Shown piece by piece: positions 1-7,397 of a DNA stretch of 17,103 bases. The stretch's first letter is position 1. The number at the start of each line of letters is the position of its first letter. The position numbers and the translations under genes are program-made. Under the pieces are notes generated by a model. It saw only the letters and a program-made list of their open reading frames with translations. It made no database searches and was not told the origin of the DNA. The DNA is from JAVBMJ01 sp031552535 (GTDB taxonomy: Bacteria; Bacteroidota; Bacteroidia; Bacteroidales; Rikenellaceae). The DNA lies in assembly GCA_031552535.1 (NCBI GenBank), contig JAVBMJ010000009.1, forward strand, positions 1-17,103, read 5' to 3'.

Positions 1-2
1 CA

Positions 3-125
3 ATTGGGCGTGTGAAAATCTTCCGTATTGTCAAAGAACGTTATCGGTGCCACAAGCTTTTTTTCGACGATCTCGTTTTTGAAATCGCTTGTGGATTACA
101 TAATTTCAAATTGTCTTGTATTTAA
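3..125 (+). pseudogene. C-terminal end of a probable IS transposase (cut by window edge)
   Basis: An open frame enters from the left edge and ends at TAA 123-125, giving 40 residues. It contains VKERYRC, a stretch FFDDLVFEIACGLHNF, and ends KLSCI. The basic RIVKERYR stretch followed by an acidic and aromatic segment and an A-C-G-L-H-N-F end resembles the extreme C-terminus of DDE transposases of IS5-like families, where the protein finishes with a short helix after the last catalytic Glu. No catalytic residue lies in the visible part, so the family is inferred from tail similarity. Whether the element is intact depends on sequence left of the window. It ends 114 bases from the gdhA stop and points toward gdhA, so the two converge. 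Confidence 0.5.
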
Positions 126-167
126 ATGAATATAAACTCTAGTTTCTAAATTTACTATAGAAAATCA

Positions 168-226
168 CATAAACTCTAAAGCCCAATAAATCTTGTGTAA
201 AAATTCATTGGGCTTTAGAGTTTATG
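168..226 (-). terminator. Perfect 20-bp hairpin, likely gdhA terminator
   Basis: Arms 168-187 and 207-226 are exact reverse complements over 20 bases, with a 19-base loop. On the minus strand the stem begins 12 bases after the gdhA stop, where a terminator would sit. The stem is AT-rich at its base and no long U-run follows (TGATTTTC), so it is not a classic intrinsic terminator. It could also act on plus-strand transcripts leaving the transposase fragment, or derive from the end of that element. The motif ATAAACTCT is also repeated at 132-140, just outside the hairpin. Confidence 0.6.
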
Positions 227-238
227 TTGACACGCTAT

Positions 239-1573
239 TTACAGCACCCCCTGTTCGACCATACTGCCCGCAACTTTCATAAAGCCGGCGATATTGGCAC
301 CCTTCATATAGTTGATATAGCCATCTTCCGTGCCGTACTCGACGCAGGCATCGTGTATCGACGACATGATCTGGCGCAGGCGTGCGTCTACCTCTTCGGC
401 CGTCCAGTTCATTTTCAACGAGTTCTGGCTCATTTCGAGGCCCGACGTGGCCACCCCGCCGGCATTGACCGCCTTGCCCGGACCGTACATCAGTTTATTC
501 TTTATGAATATGTCGATAGCCTCGGGAGTACAGCCCATGTTCGACACCTCGCCGACACACAGCACCCCGTTAGCCACAAGCGCCCTGGCATCGTCGCCGC
601 CGAGCTCGTTCTGAGTGGCGCACGGCAACGCTATATCGACCTTAACTTCCCACGGCTTGCGCCCGGCGTGGAACGTCGACCCCGGAAAGCGGTCGGCATA
701 AGGAGCCACCACGTCGTTGTTCGAAGCCCGCAGGTCGAGCATATACTCTATCTTCTCCGCATCGAGTCCCGCCGGATCGTAGATATACCCGTCGGGGCCC
801 GAAATCGTAACGACTTTCGCTCCGAATTCGGTGGCTTTCAACGCCGCTCCCCACGCCACATTGCCGAAGCCCGACAGCGAAACGGTCTTTCCCTCAAGGG
901 TGTGGCCCGCGGTTTCGAGCATCTGCTTCACAAAATAGACGGCCCCGAATCCCGTGGCCTCGGGACGTATCAACGAGCCGCCATAGCTCATCCCCTTTCC
1001 CGTCAACACCCCTGTGTTTTCCCGGGCCAGTTTACGGTACATGCCATACAGATATCCTATCTCACGCTTGCCCACGCCGATATCCCCCGCAGGCACGTCG
1101 GTTTCGGGCCCTATGTATCGCCATAGTTCGGTCATGAAACCCTGGCAAAAACGCATGATCTCGGCATCGGAACGCCCCTTGGGGTTGAAATCCGACCCTC
1201 CCTTGGCCCCACCCATCGGCAGCGTCGTCAGAGCGTTTTTGAACGTCTGCTCGAAACCCAGGAATTTCAATATGCTCAGGTTCACACTCGGGTGAAACCT
1301 CAGCCCCCCCTTATAGGGGCCTATCGCATTGTTGAACTGCACCCTGTATCCCAGGTTGACCTGCACCTGGCCGCTATCCGTGGTCCAGGGCACCTTGAAA
1401 ATAAAGATGCGGTCGGGCTCCACGATGCGTTCCGCTATTTTGAACGCTTCGAATTCGGGATGCCGGTTATAAACCTCCTCGATAGTCGATAAGACCTCGT
1501 GCACAGCCTGCAGGTACTCTTTTTCACCCGGATGGCGGGCTTCGAGTTCTGCCATAAGTTTGTTGACGTTCAT
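239..1573 (-). CDS. gdhA: Glutamate dehydrogenase, hexameric class I
   Basis: Cytoplasmic enzyme for reversible reductive amination of 2-oxoglutarate to glutamate. The 444 residues match the usual length of the small hexameric GDH family. The N-terminal catalytic domain shows GPYKGGLRF with Lys88, Lys112, the PMGGAKGG motif with Lys124, and PAGDIGVG with catalytic Asp164. The Rossmann domain has SGFGNVA at about 234-240. The C-terminal half ends with KAVNAGGVATSGLEMSQNS, as in the family. Cofactor is uncertain: Phe236, Pro260 and Asp261 match the NAD-type pattern I recall from Clostridium symbiosum GDH, not the Ser/Ser/Lys of the NADP-specific E. coli enzyme, although Bacteroidales homologs are often labelled NADP-specific. 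The ATG at 1573 gives the normal N-terminus. The gene is probably monocistronic, closed by the hairpin at 168-226, with a repeat-filled upstream region. Confidence 0.96.
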   Translation of the reverse strand: MNVNKLMAELEARHPGEKEYLQAVHEVLSTIEEVYNRHPEFEAFKIAERIVEPDRIFIFKVPWTTDSGQVQVNLGYRVQFNNAIGPYKGGLRFHPSVNLSILKFLGFEQTFKNALTTLPMGGAKGGSDFNPKGRSDAEIMRFCQGFMTELWRYIGPETDVPAGDIGVGKREIGYLYGMYRKLARENTGVLTGKGMSYGGSLIRPEATGFGAVYFVKQMLETAGHTLEGKTVSLSGFGNVAWGAALKATEFGAKVVTISGPDGYIYDPAGLDAEKIEYMLDLRASNNDVVAPYADRFPGSTFHAGRKPWEVKVDIALPCATQNELGGDDARALVANGVLCVGEVSNMGCTPEAIDIFIKNKLMYGPGKAVNAGGVATSGLEMSQNSLKMNWTAEEVDARLRQIMSSIHDACVEYGTEDGYINYMKGANIAGFMKVAGSMVEQGVL

Positions 1574-1643
1574 AATCAGGATATTTGTTTTAGGATCCGT
1601 TTAAATTTCTTATCGAGGTTATTTGAGAACTATTTTTGTTTCT

Positions 1644-1815
1644 GTTTAGAAGCTGTTTGGATTTGTTAACGAGATTATTTTATATCGTTTTGCCGATGAT
1701 TTCCCGCGGTGGGATGAGGCGAATAGCGACCCCTATCTAACGAATCACACCGCGGGAAAGCGCGGAAAAAGAGAATAAAAGAACGAGATTAATAAATTCA
1801 AAACAGCTTCTGAAC
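1644..1815. repeat. MITE-like repeat, copy 1
   Basis: An element of about 170 bases bounded by imperfect terminal inverted repeats. The left end GTTTAGAAGCTGTTT (1644-1658) matches the reverse complement of the right end at 1801-1815 with one mismatch, and similarity continues inward for about ten more bases. It contains an 11-bp hairpin (arms 1701-1711 and 1748-1758, 36-base loop). The CCGCG in the 3' arm (1750-1754) can instead pair with CGCGG at 1761-1765 over a 6-base loop. The first ~120 bases are nearly identical to the copy at 16780-16948. There is no coding capacity and I could not define a target-site duplication. It lies in the gdhA upstream gap, so it may be transcribed in the gdhA leader. 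Confidence 0.75.
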
Positions 1816-1869
1816 CCGCCTCTGAGGCGAATAGTGGTTCCTGTTTAACGGGAAGGCGGGTTAAACAGG
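1813..1869. repeat. Second hairpin with the conserved repeat loop, plus alternative hairpin
   Basis: A 9-bp stem (1813-1821 with 1854-1862) encloses the same 28-base loop core as copy 1, here at 1823-1850, differing from it at six positions, all transitions. A second perfect 10-bp hairpin (1840-1849 with 1860-1869, 10-base loop) overlaps it, so the two cannot form together. It abuts the right end of copy 1 and may be the remnant of another copy. The rest of the gap (1574-1643 and 1870-1945) shows no gene. Confidence 0.55.
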
Positions 1870-1945
1870 GACTAAAAGAGACTCACGGAACGAAGATCAG
1901 AAACTGTAAATGGATTCTATGTTTCGGATCGTAACTAAAGACCCT

Positions 1946-1953
1946 CAAATATA
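1946..1953 (-). promoter_or_regulatory. Possible -7 box upstream of gdhA
   Basis: On the minus strand the sequence is TATATTTG, a match to the Bacteroidetes -7 box TAnnTTTG. Upstream TTTG motifs exist, but at 12 and 16 bases rather than the usual 19-21, so the -33 element is poor. If used, it would give gdhA a leader of roughly 365 bases running through both repeat hairpins. Confidence 0.3.
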
Positions 1954-1997
1954 ATTATTTTTTCACAAACAAATATCCCGGCGAAAATATTTTTACA

Positions 1998-2063
1998 TCA
2001 GTCGCCACCGCCGTCGTATCCGGGAAGATATTTATCCGCCGAAACGACTACAATGTCACTCAT
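1998..2063 (-). CDS. Short ORF directly behind the cimA-like gene (doubtful)
   Basis: A 21-codon frame starts with ATG one base after the stop of the cimA-like gene (TGATATG), close enough for translational coupling. It reads MSDIVVVSADKYLPGYDGG and ends at TGA 1998-2000. I recognise no family and it does not look like the N-terminus of LeuB. It may be a real microprotein, a fragment of a lost downstream gene, or chance. The sequence turns AT-rich right after it, which fits a rearrangement edge near 1998. Confidence 0.2.
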   Translation of the reverse strand: MSDIVVVSADKYLPGYDGGGD

Positions 2064-2064
2064 A

Positions 2065-3609
2065 TCACTGGCTCTCAATTTTATTGAGCATCTTAAGCGT
2101 AGCTTTTATCGCCGCTTCGCTCTGGTCGCCGTCCAATCCGCGCGTTTTGAATGTCACGCCCCGGTATTCCCACGTTATGATTGTCTGCACGAACGCGTCG
2201 GTGCGTCCGCCGGGCGGGATGCCGACCGTGTAGTTGACCAGCATAGGGAAATCACGCCCGAGCGTCACCTTGTAGATGTTGCGCAAAGCCTTCATGAAGG
2301 CGTCGTACTGCCCGTCGCCCGACGCCGACTGTTCGTACACCCCGCCGTTTATCTCTATCTTCAGCGCAGCTATCGGTTTGAGCCCCTGAGCCAGCGACAG
2401 GTGGTAATTCAGCAGGCGCACACGGGTCTCGGCCACCTCCTGTTTCAGCACGTCGGCTATGATATACGGAAGGTCGTCCGTAGTGACGGCCTCTTTTTTC
2501 TCGCCCAGCTCCACAATCCGCTCCGTAACTTTGCGCATAGCCTCGGGATCGAGCTCTATGCCCAATGATTCGAGGTTTTTCGATATGTTGGCTTTACCCG
2601 ACGTTTTACCCAGTGCGTATTGCCGCTGGCGGCCGAACCGCTCCGGCAGAAGGTCGTTGTAATAGAGATTGTTCTTCGAGTCGCCGTCGGCATGCACCCC
2701 TGCGCACTGCGTGAAGACATTCTCTCCGACGACAGGCTTGTTGGGAGGTATATGCACTCCTGTGTAGGTCTCCACGAGCCTGCTGAGGCGGTTGATCTTG
2801 TCTTCAGCTATCGAGGTGCGCACCCCTAACTGGTCGTGCAGCACCGCCACGACGCTCGACAGCGGGGCGTTGCCCGCCCTTTCGCCCAGTCCGTTGACCG
2901 TGACATGCACCCCGCCTGCGCCACCCGCCACGGCAGCCATCACGTTGGCCACGGCAAGGTCGTAGTCGTTGTGGGCATGGAAATCGAATCTAAGCTCCGG
3001 ATAGCGCCCGACCATCGCCCGGAAATAGCGCTCCGTTTCCACGGGGCTCAATATGCCCAGCGTGTCGGGAAGCATAAAACGCGACACAGGCTCCCCGCGT
3101 AGCGCATCGACCATGTAAAAAACATAATCTTCGCTATGGCGCATGCCGTTAGACCAATCTTCAAGGTAGAGGTTGACAGCTATCCCTCGCGAAACAGCCT
3201 CGCCGACAGCCTTCTTTATGTCCGCCAGGTGCTCTTCGGGCTCCTTACGGAGTTGTTCCCGGCAATGTTTCAACGATCCTTTGGCCAGCAGGTTGAGCAC
3301 CCTGGCCCCCGCTTCGCATATCCATGCCACCGACGCCCCGCCATCGACGAAACCGAGTACCTCCACGCGGTCGAGACACCCTTTTTCCGACGCCCAGGCG
3401 GTGATACGCTTCACGGCCTCCATCTCTCCCGGCGACACACGCGCCGAAGCAACCTCGACACGGTCGACACACACCTCCTCCAGAAGCATGCGGGCAATTC
3501 CCAGCTTCTCGCGCGGCGACAGCGACACCCCCGATGTCTGCTCGCCGTCACGCAGCGTGGTATCCATTATTTCGATCATAGCTTTGTCTGTCATTTTCAA
3601 ACCGTTCAT
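2065..3609 (-). CDS. cimA: Citramalate / 2-isopropylmalate synthase family enzyme (CimA-like)
   Basis: Cytoplasmic enzyme condensing acetyl-CoA with a 2-oxoacid: pyruvate if citramalate synthase (isoleucine route), 2-oxoisovalerate if isopropylmalate synthase. The 514 residues form a TIM barrel with DTTLRDGEQT (Arg20, Asp21), metal ligands in FHAHND (His211, His213) and NGLGERAGN (239-247). A C-terminal LeuA dimer/allosteric domain covers about 390-514. The opening DGEQTSGVSL is closer to the CimA/LeuA2 type than the DGEQVPGCQL of the other synthase in this operon, so one enzyme of each kind is the likeliest reading. The symbol is tentative because substrate cannot be fixed from sequence alone. 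ATG at 3609 is used; ATG at 3594 (Met6) would also keep the whole barrel. It is last in the operon, 90 bases after leuD. Confidence 0.85.
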   Translation of the reverse strand: MNGLKMTDKAMIEIMDTTLRDGEQTSGVSLSPREKLGIARMLLEEVCVDRVEVASARVSPGEMEAVKRITAWASEKGCLDRVEVLGFVDGGASVAWICEAGARVLNLLAKGSLKHCREQLRKEPEEHLADIKKAVGEAVSRGIAVNLYLEDWSNGMRHSEDYVFYMVDALRGEPVSRFMLPDTLGILSPVETERYFRAMVGRYPELRFDFHAHNDYDLAVANVMAAVAGGAGGVHVTVNGLGERAGNAPLSSVVAVLHDQLGVRTSIAEDKINRLSRLVETYTGVHIPPNKPVVGENVFTQCAGVHADGDSKNNLYYNDLLPERFGRQRQYALGKTSGKANISKNLESLGIELDPEAMRKVTERIVELGEKKEAVTTDDLPYIIADVLKQEVAETRVRLLNYHLSLAQGLKPIAALKIEINGGVYEQSASGDGQYDAFMKALRNIYKVTLGRDFPMLVNYTVGIPPGGRTDAFVQTIITWEYRGVTFKTRGLDGDQSEAAIKATLKMLNKIESQ

Positions 3610-3645
3610 CCGTACAGCAATTACCCGCCCTGCAAAGCAAAAACG

Positions 3646-3675
3646 CGGGGCCTGCCCTTTTGCAGGCCGGCCCCG
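3646..3675 (-). promoter_or_regulatory. Intercistronic hairpin between leuD and cimA-like gene
   Basis: GCCTGC pairs with GCAGGC over a short T-rich loop, and flanking GGG and CCC can extend the stem across a small bulge. It sits in the 90-base gap after leuD. No U-run follows, so it more likely marks a processing or stability site, or a weak attenuator, than a terminator. Confidence 0.35.
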
Positions 3676-3699
3676 TCGACAACAGAGTCTGTCCCGACC

Positions 3700-4290
3700 C
3701 TATTTGCTCCAGAGTTTTTCATACTCCGCAATATCGCCGGAAATACTCCTGAGATAGTCCACATCGTCGTACCCTTTTTGCAGGCACTCTTTCTTATAGG
3801 CGTCTATATCGAAATGTTCGGTACGCCCGCCGGACGTGATCGTCTGCGCCGCGAGGTCTATTGCCACCTCCGTCGCGGGATCGGCAGCTATAGCATCAAA
3901 CAGTCCCTTCAGGAAACCTTCGCTAACCCTGACCGGCAGAAGCCCGTTGTTGAGCGCGTTATTGCGAAATATATCTGCAAAAAAACTCGAAACAATGGCC
4001 TTGAAACCATAGTCGTATATGGCCCACGCTGCGTGTTCGCGCGACGACCCGCATCCGAAGTTCTTTCCGGCGACCAATATCGACCCGCTGTAACGCGAAT
4101 CGTTCAACGGGAACGTCCCGACCGGCAAACCCGCGCTGTCATAGCGCCAATCGCGGAAAAGATTGTCGCCGAATCCCTTGCGTTCCACCGCTTTGAGGAA
4201 ACGCGCCGGTATTATCTGGTCGGTATCTATATTTTCGACATTGACCGGCACAGCGGCCGAGGTCAATCTTGTGAATTGCGGAATAGGCAT
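3700..4290 (-). CDS. leuD: 3-isopropylmalate dehydratase small subunit
   Basis: Small subunit of the isopropylmalate isomerase, which with LeuC interconverts 2- and 3-isopropylmalate and, in organisms using the citramalate route, usually citramalate as well. The 196 residues match the bacterial LeuD length. The swivel-domain signatures are NIDTDQIIPARFLK (20-33) and GKNFGCGSSREHAAWA (75-90), the loop that contacts substrate. The gene starts 6 bases after the leuC stop, so the two subunits are almost certainly co-translated. It ends with TAG at 3700-3702. No lesion is visible. Confidence 0.97.
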   Translation of the reverse strand: MPIPQFTRLTSAAVPVNVENIDTDQIIPARFLKAVERKGFGDNLFRDWRYDSAGLPVGTFPLNDSRYSGSILVAGKNFGCGSSREHAAWAIYDYGFKAIVSSFFADIFRNNALNNGLLPVRVSEGFLKGLFDAIAADPATEVAIDLAAQTITSGGRTEHFDIDAYKKECLQKGYDDVDYLRSISGDIAEYEKLWSK

Positions 4291-4296
4291 AATTTT

Positions 4297-5700
4297 CTAC
4301 ATGTTAAAAATTTCCCTGGGGTCCTCTATGCGGCCCGTCACGGCGGCAGCGGCGGCGACCAGTACCCCCGCCAAAAGGGTACGCGCCCCGGGCCCCTGGC
4401 GCCCCTCGAAATTGCGGTTCGATGTCGAAACGCAATACTTGCCCGAAGGTATCTTGTCGGCATTCATCGCCAGGCAAGCCGAGCACCCCGGTTCACGCAA
4501 CCGAAATCCCGCTTCCTCCAGAATCTCCACAAGGCCCTCCCGCCGCGCCTGCTCCTCGACCATACGCGAGCCGGGAACGATCCACACCTCGACCTGATCG
4601 CTTTTCCTGCGACCTCTGACCGCTTCGGTGAACAGCCGCAGGTCTTCGATCCTTCCGTTGGTACAACTTCCCACAAACACATAGTCGACACTTTTATGCA
4701 ATATCTCCTCCCCGGGGTTGAACCCCATGTAATCCAGCGCCTTGTCGAACGAGGCACGGTCACTGCCCGACAAACCCTCGCCCGAGGGTATCCTGCCGCC
4801 TATTTCGACACCCATGCCCGGATTGGTCCCGTAGGTGATCATAGGGTCTATCTCACCTGCGTCGAAACTGTACTGGGCGTCGAAACGGGCGTCCGGATCG
4901 GAGTACAACTCCCGCCAATCGTTGATCCGCTGCTCCAACTCCTCTCCTTTCGGGGCGCGGGGCGCCGAACGAATGTAGTCGAACGTCACATCATCCGGAG
5001 CCACTATGCCTCCGCGGGCCCCGCATTCTATGCTCATGTTACATAGCGTCATGCGCTGCTCCATAGACATGGCGCGCACCGCCGACCCCGAGAACTCTAT
5101 GAAATGGCCCGTGCCTCCCGAGGCCGATATCCTGGAGATTATGTACAATATCACATCCTTCGACGTGACGCCACGCCCCAACTCCCCGGTTACTTTTATC
5201 CTCATCGTCTTCGGGCGCGGCTGCATGATGCACTGCGACGCGAACACCATCTCCACCTCCGACGTGCCTATCCCAAAAGCCACGGCACCAAAAGCCCCGT
5301 GGGTCGACGTGTGGCTGTCGCCGCAAACTATCGTCATGCCAGGCAGCGTGAGCCCCAACTCAGGCCCCACGATATGCACCACACCCTGATTCGGATGATG
5401 CAGGCCGAAATGCTCCACGCCATGTTCGGCACAATTCCGTTCCAGCGCCTCCAACTGGCTCCGCGAAAGCGGGTCGTCGATAGGCAGGTGGCGGTCGATG
5501 GTCGGCACATTATGGTCGGCCGTGGCTGTAGTCCTGTGGGGGCGGGCTATTTTCAGCCCCCGCTCCCTGAGGCCGGCGAATGCCACCGGCGAAGTAACCT
5601 CGTGAATATAATGGCGGTCGATGTAGATCACATCGCGGCCCCCTTCGAGATGGCGCACCACATGCGCATCCCATATCTTATCGAAAAGTGTCTTACCCAT
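4297..5700 (-). CDS. leuC: 3-isopropylmalate dehydratase large subunit
   Basis: Aconitase-family large subunit carrying the 4Fe-4S cluster. The 467 residues are almost the same length as E. coli LeuC (466). The three cluster cysteines are at expected places: Cys346 in VGSCTNGR and Cys406 and Cys409 in EPGCSACLAMN. CGDSHTSTHGAFG (126-138) and the C-terminal STSNRNFEGRQG (425-436) are further signatures. It lies second in the leu genes, about 100 bases after leuA and 6 bases before leuD. Start at ATG 5700 fits the family N-terminus (MGKTLFDKIWDAHVV). Confidence 0.97.
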   Translation of the reverse strand: MGKTLFDKIWDAHVVRHLEGGRDVIYIDRHYIHEVTSPVAFAGLRERGLKIARPHRTTATADHNVPTIDRHLPIDDPLSRSQLEALERNCAEHGVEHFGLHHPNQGVVHIVGPELGLTLPGMTIVCGDSHTSTHGAFGAVAFGIGTSEVEMVFASQCIMQPRPKTMRIKVTGELGRGVTSKDVILYIISRISASGGTGHFIEFSGSAVRAMSMEQRMTLCNMSIECGARGGIVAPDDVTFDYIRSAPRAPKGEELEQRINDWRELYSDPDARFDAQYSFDAGEIDPMITYGTNPGMGVEIGGRIPSGEGLSGSDRASFDKALDYMGFNPGEEILHKSVDYVFVGSCTNGRIEDLRLFTEAVRGRRKSDQVEVWIVPGSRMVEEQARREGLVEILEEAGFRLREPGCSACLAMNADKIPSGKYCVSTSNRNFEGRQGPGARTLLAGVLVAAAAAVTGRIEDPREIFNM

Positions 5701-5751
5701 CCTTAATCAAAATTTCATAACCGGCCAAAAACCTGTGGACGCAAACCTCGC

Positions 5752-5800
5752 GCCTGCCGGTAACGGCATATTCCGGAGTGTTCACGCACCGCAAGCAGGC
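5752..5800 (-). promoter_or_regulatory. Structured leuA-leuC intercistronic region
   Basis: A 5-bp hairpin with tetraloop (TGCCG 5755-5759, CGGCA 5764-5768) overlaps one arm of a wider 6-bp inverted repeat (GCCTGC 5752-5757 with GCAGGC 5795-5800), so only one can form. The 100-base gap is long for an operon that otherwise joins leuC and leuD by 6 bases. A regulatory or processing role is only a possibility. Confidence 0.25.
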
Positions 5801-5801
5801 A

Positions 5802-7337
5802 TCAATCCTCCGCCTTCCTCAACTCGTCTTTCAGGGTCACGTTCAGTTTGCGCAACCCGTCGACCACCGCCTCCACCGAAGCCCGCACCACATCGGTGTG
5901 AGCCGCGAAACCGTAAGCCATATGGCCGTTGGCGAGGCCAACGTGCACCCTTCCTATGTCGTCGCTGCCTTTGGTCATGGCCTGTATCAGGAATTCGTTG
6001 ATGTGGACATCCTCCCTGATCATCTTTTTTATCGCCTTCACAGCGGCATTCACCGGTCCGTTGCCCGTACTGGTCTCCGTTACCTCCTGCCCGTCGAAAA
6101 GCAACGTCACAGTAGCCGTGGGGACCAGCGTCCCCGTGACCACCTGCAAATACTTAAGTTTTATCGAATTGCTCCTGGCGCTCGCTATATCCCCGACCAA
6201 CACCATCAGATCGTCGTCACGGATATCCTTCTTCGAGTCTGCCAAAGATAGGAATTTTTCGTAGACTTTATCCAGTTCCGACCCGTCGAGGCGATACCCC
6301 AGCAGCTCCAGGCGGTACCCCAGGGCCGCCCGTCCGCTGCGCGCCGTCAACGCGATCACCGACTCATCGGCCCCCACGTCGCGCGGATCCATGATCTCGT
6401 AATTTTCACGGTTCTTCAGAACACCGTCCTGATGGATGCCCGAAGAGTGTGCGAAGGCATTGCGGCCCACTATAGCCTTGTTGGGCTGCACGGGCATATT
6501 CATCAAACTCGACACCAGATGACTCGTGGGAATTATCAGATGGCTGTCTATATCGGTGTCTATACCCAACCCCTTGTGGCAGCGCAGGGTCATCACCACC
6601 TCTTCGAGCGAAGTGTTGCCTGCCCTCTCCCCTATTCCATTGATCGTAACCTCCACCTGGCGCGCACCGTTCAACACTCCTGCCATCGTATTTGCTGTGG
6701 CCATCCCCAGGTCGTTGTGGCAGTGGGTCGACAGTATGGCCTTCGAAATATTGGGCACGTTATCGACCAGGTATTTTATCTTCATTCCGTAATCCTGGGG
6801 CAGGCAATATCCCGTGGTGTCGGGGATATTGACCACCGTGGCCCCCGCCGCTATCACCGCCTCGACCACACGCGCCAGGTATTCGTTATCGGCCCGGCCG
6901 GCGTCCTCGGCGTAGAACTCCACGTCGTCGACAAATTTGCGCGCGTAGCGCACCGCATCCACCGCCCTTTGGAGGATATCCTCGGGATTCGATTTCAATT
7001 TATCGTAAATATGGTAGGTTGAAACCCCTATTCCTGTGTGTATCCTCTTGCGGCGCGCCCAGGCCAGGGAATCGGCCGCAACGTCGATATCTTTCTTCAC
7101 GGCACGCGTCAGCGCGCATATCACCGGCAGAGAGACCGCCTTCGAGATCTCCCGCACAGAATTGAAGTCGCCGGGGCTCGAAATAGGGAAGCCCGCCTCG
7201 ATGACGTCTACTCCCAAAGCTTCGAGCGCTTTGGCCACTTCGATCTTTTCCACCGTATTCAACTGGCACCCCGGCACCTGTTCACCATCCCTCAACGTGG
7301 TGTCGAATACGAACAACTTTTCACTCATACCCATCAT
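5802..7337 (-). CDS. leuA: 2-isopropylmalate synthase
   Basis: First committed step of leucine synthesis: 2-oxoisovalerate plus acetyl-CoA to 2-isopropylmalate. The 511 residues comprise a TIM barrel with FDTTLRDGEQVPGCQL (Arg16, Asp17), metal ligands His205 and His207 in STHCHNDLGMA and NGIGERAGN (233-241). A linker follows, then the C-terminal LeuA allosteric domain (about 390-511, including FDGQEVTETSTGNGPV), which normally carries leucine feedback inhibition. Three in-frame ATGs (7337, 7334 and 7328) precede SEKLFVFDTT; the first is used here but the third is equally plausible. It follows the AI-2E-type gene by 60 bases on the same strand and has no clear promoter of its own. Confidence 0.95.
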   Translation of the reverse strand: MMGMSEKLFVFDTTLRDGEQVPGCQLNTVEKIEVAKALEALGVDVIEAGFPISSPGDFNSVREISKAVSLPVICALTRAVKKDIDVAADSLAWARRKRIHTGIGVSTYHIYDKLKSNPEDILQRAVDAVRYARKFVDDVEFYAEDAGRADNEYLARVVEAVIAAGATVVNIPDTTGYCLPQDYGMKIKYLVDNVPNISKAILSTHCHNDLGMATANTMAGVLNGARQVEVTINGIGERAGNTSLEEVVMTLRCHKGLGIDTDIDSHLIIPTSHLVSSLMNMPVQPNKAIVGRNAFAHSSGIHQDGVLKNRENYEIMDPRDVGADESVIALTARSGRAALGYRLELLGYRLDGSELDKVYEKFLSLADSKKDIRDDDLMVLVGDIASARSNSIKLKYLQVVTGTLVPTATVTLLFDGQEVTETSTGNGPVNAAVKAIKKMIREDVHINEFLIQAMTKGSDDIGRVHVGLANGHMAYGFAAHTDVVRASVEAVVDGLRKLNVTLKDELRKAED

Positions 7338-7397
7338 ATTTTAAAACCTGCCCAAATCCCGTGCATGGGGCTATATAGGAGTCTGTCCAAGCGGCCT

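Noticed and set aside
3136..5046. 636-codon plus-strand ORF
   Set aside because: It lies antisense to the cimA-like gene, leuD and leuC, which have full motifs and conserved lengths. Its composition (rich in Arg, His, Pro) is typical of the shadow frame of GC-rich genes.
7330..7365. 10-codon ORF overlapping the leuA start as a leucine leader peptide
   Set aside because: It contains no leucine codon and no terminator follows, so attenuation is unsupported.
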